Source: Campylobacteraceae bacterium
GTDB taxonomy: Bacteria > Campylobacterota > Campylobacteria > Campylobacterales > Sulfurovaceae
NCBI GenBank assembly: GCA_027056615.1
Contig: JALUKJ010000412.1
Coordinates: 1-19,429 of the forward strand
Length of the DNA stretch: 19,429 nt
Reading direction: 5' to 3'
Shown: positions 15,482 to 19,429 of the stretch, piece after piece
Numbering within the stretch: the stretch's first letter is position 1
Layout: each line of letters opens with the position of its first letter
Notes under the pieces: generated by a model
Seen by the model: the letters and a program-made list of their open reading frames with translations, nothing else
Databases searched by the model: none
What the model was told of the DNA's origin: nothing
Translations under genes and position numbers: made by a program

Positions 15482-15781
15482 ATGTACACAATTAAAGAGA
15501 CTGAAATATTTTCAAAATGGTTACTAAAACTCAAAGATACAAAAGGTAAAGTGTCTATTTTACGAAGAATTAAAAGAGTAATACAAGGTAATTTTGGAGA
15601 CCATAAATCTGTTGGTAATAATGTAAGCGAACTTAGAATAACGACTGGTCCTGGTTATCGTGTTTATTATACCCAAAGAGGTAGTGAAATTATTGTTCTA
15701 CTAATAGGTGGCGATAAATCAAGCCAATCAAAAGATATAGAAAAAGCCAAAGAGTTAGCAAAGGAGTACCAAGATGAGTAA
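15482..15781 (+). CDS. RelE/ParE-superfamily toxin, HigB-like (TIGR02683 type)
   Basis: A 99-aa protein whose start reads YTIKETEIFSKWLLKLKDTKGKVSI and whose core reads VSELRITTGPGYRVYYTQRG, followed by IIVLLIGGDKSSQSKDIEKAKELA. These are the hallmarks of the addiction-module killer protein family with the RelE fold. Related toxins cut mRNA at the ribosome; the conserved Arg in GYRVYY and the final basic/Ser segment are likely functional, though the exact activity is inferred. The toxin gene comes first and overlaps the antitoxin by 8 bases, the HigBA order. No Shine-Dalgarno site is visible before ATG, which fits the predicted transcript start at that codon. Full family length, so probably active. 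Confidence 0.9.
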   Translation: MYTIKETEIFSKWLLKLKDTKGKVSILRRIKRVIQGNFGDHKSVGNNVSELRITTGPGYRVYYTQRGSEIIVLLIGGDKSSQSKDIEKAKELAKEYQDE

Positions 15782-16055
15782 TGAACTGAACACATTTGAT
15801 ATAGCCAAATATCTTGATAGCAATGAAGTTATTGCAGAGTATCTTTCTCAAATATTAGAAGATGGTGATTTAGATGAGCTTTTATCAGCTATAGGAGATA
15901 TTGCAAGAGCCAAAGGAATGACTCAAATTGCAAAAGATACAGGACTTGGTAGAGAGAGTCTTTATAAATCATTTACAGTAGGGGCAAGACCTAGATTTGA
16001 TACAGTTTTAAAGGTTCTAAACTCTTTTGGTGTTCGGCTACAGGCTGTTTCTTAG
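15774..16055 (+). CDS. HigA-like antitoxin (addiction module antidote, TIGR02684 type)
   Basis: A 93-aa helix-turn-helix antitoxin. It begins with a family-like opening (FDIAKYLDSNEVIAEYLSQILEDGD), then AIGDIARAKGMTQIAKDTGLGRESLYKSFT, which is the DNA-binding helix-turn-helix, and ends with PRFDTVLKVLNSFGVRLQAV. It should bind and neutralise the toxin and repress the shared promoter, likely through the palindrome at 15458-15473. A GGAG ribosome site sits inside the toxin end, so translation is coupled but can run separately, allowing antitoxin excess. Confidence 0.92.
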   Translation: MSNELNTFDIAKYLDSNEVIAEYLSQILEDGDLDELLSAIGDIARAKGMTQIAKDTGLGRESLYKSFTVGARPRFDTVLKVLNSFGVRLQAVS

Positions 16056-16070
16056 GTAAAGTTATATTTA

Positions 16071-16128
16071 AGTTTTGTTTATGAAAGTAGCTTTGACCCC
16101 TTAGTTTTTGGCACACTCTGACCCCTAT
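16071..16128. repeat. REP-like GGGGTCA element, left copy (reverse orientation)
   Basis: This short element carries two TGACCCC motifs (about 16094-16100 and 16119-16125). Its first 30 bases (16071-16100), read in reverse, match 18814-18843 at 26 of 30 positions. GACCCC repeats of this look often flank REP-associated tyrosine transposases (IS200-like, RAYT). No transposase gene is present here, so this may be a non-autonomous copy. A further small hairpin, AGACAT/ATGTCT, lies at 16136-16152. Confidence 0.65.
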
Positions 16129-16245
16129 TTTAGGTAGACATTTATAATGTCTTGATATTTAGTTATTTAAGATTGATGGGGATATAATGTCCTCTAATGG
16201 ATAGTTAGATGATACAAAAATAACCTGATACAAAGGAAGAAAACT

Positions 16246-16617
16246 ATGCCACACTTTATAATAGATTGTTCAGAAAATCTTTTAAAATCACATTCGCAAG
16301 AAGAGATAATAAAACAAGTACATATATCAGCTGTTTCAACTAAGTTATTTCATAAGGGTGATGTAAAAGTAAGGCTACATCTTTTCAAAGAATACACTAC
16401 AGGAGATGAAAAAGTAGATTTTATTCATGTATTTGCAAATATTATGGAAGGTAGATCTATTGAACAAAAAGCAAATTTATCTAAAACGATAGTTAGAGAT
16501 TTGGCATTGATGTTTCCATCCGTCCCCAATATAGGAACGAATGTCATTGAGTTTGATAGGGGAAGCTATTTTAATAAAAATATGCTAAATCCAAATTATC
16601 AATTTTCAATGCCATAA
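16246..16617 (+). CDS. 5-carboxymethyl-2-hydroxymuconate delta-isomerase-like tautomerase
   Basis: A 123-aa protein close in length to E. coli HpaF (126 aa) and matching its beginning, MPHFI-[IV]-[DE]-CS. After removal of Met1 the N-terminal proline would be the catalytic base used by the tautomerase superfamily. Further family features are VRLHLF, FIHVFANIMEGRS and the C-terminal NPNYQFSMP-like end. HpaF isomerises a ring-cleavage product in 4-hydroxyphenylacetate breakdown, but no other hpa gene is nearby, so the actual substrate here is unknown. GGAAGAAAAC upstream gives a reasonable ribosome site. The gene stands alone between the antitoxin and the convergent nitroreductase. Confidence 0.88.
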   Translation: MPHFIIDCSENLLKSHSQEEIIKQVHISAVSTKLFHKGDVKVRLHLFKEYTTGDEKVDFIHVFANIMEGRSIEQKANLSKTIVRDLALMFPSVPNIGTNVIEFDRGSYFNKNMLNPNYQFSMP

Positions 16618-16638
16618 GAGGCTTTGTAAAGATTGTGT

Positions 16639-17274
16639 TTATTTAATAAACTCTACAACACTTTCAAAATCTAATCTTAGTTGTTTAGATTGCTCATTTA
16701 TTCTATATCCAAAAGGCAACATCATAGATACTTGAAACTTAGTTGTATCAAGTTCTAAAACTTTTTCTACGCTCTCTTTTTCAAAGCCCTCTATCGGACA
16801 AGAATCAATGCCAATAGAAGAAGCTGCACTCATCATATTAGCAGCTGCTATATAAGTTTGTCTTGCACTCCATTGATATATTTTATCATCATCATGTAAA
16901 ACATCACTAAGGTGTGAAGCATAAACTTCTATAAAAGCGTCTAGTTTTTCTTTTGGTAGATTACGACGCATTAGTTGTGAACGAACCACACCACTCTCTA
17001 CTTTTAAGGTATCAATTCCAGCCAATACAACTACTAAATGAGAACAAGTTGTAATTTGTGGTTGATTCCAACAAAATGGTCTCAATTTTTCTCTTAATTC
17101 ATCATTGGTAATGACTAAAAACTTCCATGCTTCCATACCAAATGAACTAGGTGATTTACGAGCTACTTCTAAAATATAGTGCATATCTTCATCACTAATT
17201 TTTTTAGTTTCATCAAACAGTTTACAAGCGTGTCTAAAATCCATTATCTTTAAAAAATCTTCTTTTTTACTCAT
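16639..17274 (-). CDS. Nitroreductase-family NAD(P)H oxidoreductase (NfsB-like)
   Basis: A 211-aa flavoprotein of the nitroreductase family. I choose the second ATG (17274) because AGGA lies five bases before it; a start at 17292 would add six basic residues and bury that site. FMN-binding motifs are RHACKLFD near the start, SPSSFGMEAWKFLVI around 45-60, and GIDSCPIEGFEKESVEKVL with MLPFGYRINE in the second half. Such enzymes reduce nitro groups, quinones or flavins with NAD(P)H in the cytosol; the natural substrate is not deducible. It follows the CDP-alcohol transferase gene by 23 bases on the same strand, probably in the same transcript. It converges with the tautomerase gene. Confidence 0.9.
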   Translation of the reverse strand: MSKKEDFLKIMDFRHACKLFDETKKISDEDMHYILEVARKSPSSFGMEAWKFLVITNDELREKLRPFCWNQPQITTCSHLVVVLAGIDTLKVESGVVRSQLMRRNLPKEKLDAFIEVYASHLSDVLHDDDKIYQWSARQTYIAAANMMSAASSIGIDSCPIEGFEKESVEKVLELDTTKFQVSMMLPFGYRINEQSKQLRLDFESVVEFIK

Positions 17275-17297
17275 TATTTTCCTTTTTTTCATTTATT

Positions 17298-17954
17298 TTA
17301 TAGTAGTTGTAAGCCATAAATAGCCGTTATCCCTAAAGTATAAGCTCCAAGTAGATAGACATTTCTAGGATTTCCTGAAAGTTTTGGTGTTTTAATATTT
17401 GATACATTTAAAATAGCTAATCCAACTCCACTAACATATAGAATGATTGAAAAAGTACCATGACTAACCATATTCTCTAGTAAAAAGACAAAAACTAAAA
17501 TTAGGCTATTGTTATCGAGAGCAAGTCCTGTATATTTTGTACCACCTGCTAATCCATAAGTGCTAAAATAACTAAGTCGAATGGCTGCCGCCGATACCAT
17601 GATAAATGCCCCTATGAGATATATAGGATGAAAATTTCCATAACTTAAAAGTAAAATAGCAGGAGTTACCCCATAACTTACTATATCTATCAGTACATCA
17701 AGTTGTCCACCAAATTTAGCATCTGTAGGCGTTCTACCTTTTAACTTTCTAGCGACCAACCCATCAGCCCAATCAAAAGCAACAGCCCAAACCATACCAA
17801 TCATAGCTGCTGTGTAAAGTCCTGTAATACTAAAATATATAGCCAAAACAGTACAGAGCAGTCCTGAAAGTGATAGAAGATTTGGTATATCTTTAACATA
17901 AGATAAAATAGTCGGTTGTTGGTTCTCTACCGTTGCAGAGTTTTTGTTTGACAT
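17298..17954 (-). CDS. CDP-alcohol phosphatidyltransferase family protein
   Basis: A 218-aa integral membrane protein with about five or six hydrophobic helices. It carries the complete CDP-OH-P motif: D61-x-x-D64-G-x-x-A-R, a 12-residue stretch, then G-x-x-x-D86-x-x-x-D90, so the four metal-binding aspartates are intact. The usual spacing between AR and G is eight residues; four extra (within KLKGRTPTDAKF) make this a divergent subgroup. The family transfers a phosphoalcohol from or to a CDP-activated partner to form phospholipids such as phosphatidylserine or phosphatidylglycerophosphate. The substrate here is unknown. It is divergent from a cytidylyltransferase gene with 103 bases between them, hinting that the CDP-alcohol made there is its donor. 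PssA or PgsA cannot be claimed without a tree. Confidence 0.9.
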   Translation of the reverse strand: MSNKNSATVENQQPTILSYVKDIPNLLSLSGLLCTVLAIYFSITGLYTAAMIGMVWAVAFDWADGLVARKLKGRTPTDAKFGGQLDVLIDIVSYGVTPAILLLSYGNFHPIYLIGAFIMVSAAAIRLSYFSTYGLAGGTKYTGLALDNNSLILVFVFLLENMVSHGTFSIILYVSGVGLAILNVSNIKTPKLSGNPRNVYLLGAYTLGITAIYGLQLL

Positions 17955-18057
17955 AAGATAAGTCCTTTTTTATTTAACATTATTATGAATATCATTAGCA
18001 TCTCTAATAATTATGGTATTGTAGCAGAATAAAGATTATCTGAGGAGATGAAATATT
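17955..18057. promoter_or_regulatory. Divergent control region with Fur-box-like site
   Basis: The spacer between the two divergent genes contains TATTATGAATATCATTAGC (17981-17999), which agrees with the E. coli Fur consensus at 14 of 19 bases by my alignment. Because the region is AT-rich this may be chance. GAGGAG (about 18042-18047) is the ribosome site for the rightward gene. Confidence 0.3.
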
Positions 18058-18498
18058 ATGATTGTATATACCGTTGGAACTTTTGATTTATTGCACGTAG
18101 GGCATCTAGCTTTATTGGAATACTGTAAAACATTGGGCGATAAGTTAGTGGTGGGTGTTGCTTCTGATGAAGTGGTAGCTTCATATAAAAGAAATGTTCC
18201 TGTTATTCCTTTAAATCAAAGAATGAAAATGCTTAAAGCTTTAAAATGTGTAGATGATGTTGTATTTTATGACAAGTTAGAATACGTAACAAATTGCAAA
18301 GAGTTAGATGTTGATATTTTTGTAATTGGAGAGGATTGGGGAGATAAACCACACAATATTGCAGTGGAAAAATACTTAAAATCAAAAGGGAAAAAAATAG
18401 TTCAAGTTAACTATAATCCACAAACTTCATCCAGTAAAATAAAACAAAATACGATAGCCCAATCTCATAAGGGTACATATATGGCACAGGCTATTTAG
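18058..18498 (+). CDS. TagD-like cytidylyltransferase
   Basis: A 146-aa nucleotidyltransferase close to the size of TagD (129 aa) plus a short tail. The start VYTVGTFDLLHVGHLALLE has the catalytic H13-V-G-H16, and VDDVVFYD corresponds to the RYVDEV region. TSSSKIK (123-129) takes the place of the ISTT signature that binds the triphosphate, though it is divergent. IGEDWGDK is also typical. The family makes CDP-glycerol from glycerol-3-phosphate and CTP, with relatives using other alcohol phosphates such as ethanolamine phosphate. Its partner may be the divergent CDP-alcohol transferase. The tail of about 15 residues after the core is not conserved. A strong ribosome site supports the start. 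Confidence 0.88.
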   Translation: MIVYTVGTFDLLHVGHLALLEYCKTLGDKLVVGVASDEVVASYKRNVPVIPLNQRMKMLKALKCVDDVVFYDKLEYVTNCKELDVDIFVIGEDWGDKPHNIAVEKYLKSKGKKIVQVNYNPQTSSSKIKQNTIAQSHKGTYMAQAI

Positions 18499-18661
18499 TA
18501 AAAGATAAACTTTACGGACAAGGCAAACACCTAACAAATCAGAGGAGAGAACAAGATTACAGTGCCGAAAATCAAGCTTTTATCGTATTAAATTAGATAT
18601 ATTAAAGTTAAAATATTTTTTGCATAAATCCATCTTGTCTCTCACTTCAGCCGTTGTACTC

Positions 18662-18677
18662 GACACCATCAGGTGTC
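18662..18677. repeat. Small extragenic hairpin
   Basis: GACACC (18662-18667) and GGTGTC (18672-18677) pair around the loop ATCA. It lies in a stretch without genes after the cytidylyltransferase, 160 bases past its stop, so it is not an obvious terminator. Confidence 0.6.
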
Positions 18678-18716
18678 AGACGTGAATGGCACTAACTTAC
18701 ATTCTTATTATACGAG

Positions 18717-18733
18717 ACGTTGAATATCTACCT
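18717..18733 (-). repeat. 17-bp repeat, inverted partner of 15321
   Basis: It matches the reverse complement of 15321-15337 at 16 of 17 bases. There is no RND sequence on this side. Confidence 0.6.
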
Positions 18734-18798
18734 ATATCCTTAAGTAGATTTATGAAGTATTATAACCTCAAAAAACAGCTATAAAACCCCACAAAAAA

Positions 18799-18843
18799 TA
18801 GGGGTCAAAAATAGGGGTCAAAGCTACTTTGTATAACAAAACT
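18799..18843. repeat. REP-like GGGGTCA element, right copy
   Basis: Two GGGGTCA motifs lie close together (about 18801-18807 and 18814-18820). The part 18814-18843 matches the reverse complement of 16071-16100 at 26 of 30 positions, and similarity appears to continue for a few bases beyond. The two copies are inverted around the tautomerase, nitroreductase and CDP-alcohol genes. Confidence 0.65.
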
Positions 18844-18961
18844 TAAAATAATCCAAAACAAAGGCTTTAAGTATGGTCAAAAAAGATGTAATTTCAAAAA
18901 GACAAAAAATCTAATAAACTTTTGATATACTAATAAACAAAGATACTAAAAAGGAGCAAAA

Positions 18962-19159
18962 ATGCAAACCATAAGATTAGACATAAACAATCACAATATT
19001 TTCAATACCATCATGGATTTTTTAAACAACCTACCACAACATGAATTTAAAGTAAAAGTAGAAAAAAAACCTGTTGTTGCAAAGAGAAAAAGACTAAATG
19101 CTATTTCTCTAAAAACCAAAGGGTTTAAATTTAACAGAGATGAAGCCAATGAGCGATAA
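18962..19159 (+). CDS. Probable antitoxin of a VapBC-type pair
   Basis: A 65-aa protein of plain basic composition: an N-terminal strand-like TIRLDINN, a short helix FNTIMDFLNNL, and a lysine-rich central part, ending FKFNRDEANER. I do not recognise a specific antitoxin family, but its size, its strong ribosome site (AAGGAG, six to seven bases upstream) and its 11-base overlap with a PIN-domain toxin gene point strongly to the antitoxin partner. A pair of CTAATAAAC direct repeats upstream could be its operator. Confidence 0.75.
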   Translation: MQTIRLDINNHNIFNTIMDFLNNLPQHEFKVKVEKKPVVAKRKRLNAISLKTKGFKFNRDEANER

Positions 19160-19429
19160 AGTTTTTTTAGATACGAACATTGTCATTTACTCTTATTCCG
19201 AAGATGAGCCTGAAAAGCAAGAGATAGCAAATGATATTTTAGAGCAATATAACAATCAAATCATTATCTCCAATCAAGTTATTAATGAGTTGTCTAACAC
19301 ACTTTTTAGAAAATTTAAACTTAATGCAGATGAAGTTAGAGAAACAGTTCTAGAGTTAAATGATAACTTCCCTATTGTCAATTTTAATCTACAGACTCAA
19401 CTCAAAGGGATAGAGCTTAAGGGAAAATA
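19149..19429 (+). CDS. PIN-domain (VapC-like) toxin, cut by window end
   Basis: This partial gene, 93 codons visible, starts at ATG 19149 within the antitoxin end and remains open to the last base. It begins SDKVFLDTNIVIYSYSEDE, which is the first PIN motif with the metal-binding aspartate (D8, in LDTN). IIISNQVINELSNTL provides the second acidic site (E at about residue 51). PIN toxins are Mg-dependent ribonucleases that cut tRNA or rRNA. The remaining acidic residues lie outside the window, so activity cannot be judged. Confidence 0.85.
   Translation, partial: MSDKVFLDTNIVIYSYSEDEPEKQEIANDILEQYNNQIIISNQVINELSNTLFRKFKLNADEVRETVLELNDNFPIVNFNLQTQLKGIELKGK

Larger units (their letters stand above)
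18499..18961. other. Gene-free stretch with several small repeats
   Basis: No convincing gene lies here. It holds a small hairpin, GACACC/GGTGTC (18662-18677), the 17-base inverted partner of 15321-15337 at 18717-18733, the second GGGGTCA element (about 18799-18843) and, at 18911-18938, two direct copies of CTAATAAAC with a period of 19 bases just before the antitoxin gene. The segment CGTGAATGGCACTAACTT after the hairpin resembles CGTGAACGGTACTAGTTT near 3418, suggesting another dispersed repeat. Confidence 0.65.

Noticed and set aside
15321..18843. The inverted repeats as ends of one composite transposon
   Set aside because: The two repeat pairs interleave (A-B-A'-B') rather than nest, and there is no transposase gene between them.

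Overview
The window is AT-rich DNA from a bacterium that is most likely a member of the Campylobacterota (Epsilonproteobacteria) of the Sulfurimonas/Sulfurovum kind. The evidence is the cytochrome cbb3 oxidase locus (ccoNOQP followed by a DUF4006-like protein, a TPM-like protein and a FixH-like protein), the use of TTG starts, and the AT-rich spacers seeded with short palindromes. This placement is an inference from gene content; no rRNA or tRNA gene is present.

Left part (1-4120). A secreted App1/DUF2183-type phosphatase is followed at once by an OmpR-family response regulator and an overlapping sensor kinase, probably as one operon. A 570-base gene-free stretch with direct repeats and hairpins follows, then a reverse-strand NlpC/P60 peptidoglycan hydrolase.

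Centre (4194-13687). This is the cbb3 oxidase and its assembly factors. ccoG (Cu(II) reductase/ferredoxin) is divergent from ccoI (Cu P-type ATPase) and ccoS. They are followed by ccoN-ccoO-ccoQ-ccoP and a tightly coupled tail of five small genes: DUF4006-like, a 30-aa membrane peptide, a TPM-like protein, a FixH-like protein and a 39-aa membrane peptide with an acidic tail. CcoG and CcoI should deliver copper to CcoN. CcoO and CcoP pass electrons from soluble cytochrome c to CcoN, which reduces O2 at high affinity. The downstream small proteins are good candidates for assembly factors or extra subunits. The 30-aa and 39-aa genes are short enough to be missed by routine gene calling.

Right part (13688-19429). 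This is an accessory, rearranged region. It holds a decayed RND efflux pump (N-terminal half missing, an internal deletion and a frameshift), a HigBA/RelE-type toxin-antitoxin pair, a CHMI/tautomerase-like protein, a nitroreductase, a CDP-alcohol phosphotransferase divergent from a TagD-like cytidylyltransferase, and the start of a second toxin-antitoxin pair (VapBC/PIN type) cut by the window end. Inverted copies of short repeats, some carrying GGGGTCA motifs, are scattered through it and one lies next to the RND break.

I do not see a clear new multi-gene defence or mobile system. The most interesting leads are the two tiny membrane proteins at the end of the cbb3 operon, the divergent cytidylyltransferase/CDP-alcohol transferase pair, the apparently leaderless toxin promoter with a palindrome between -35 and -10, and the range of extragenic palindromic repeat families.
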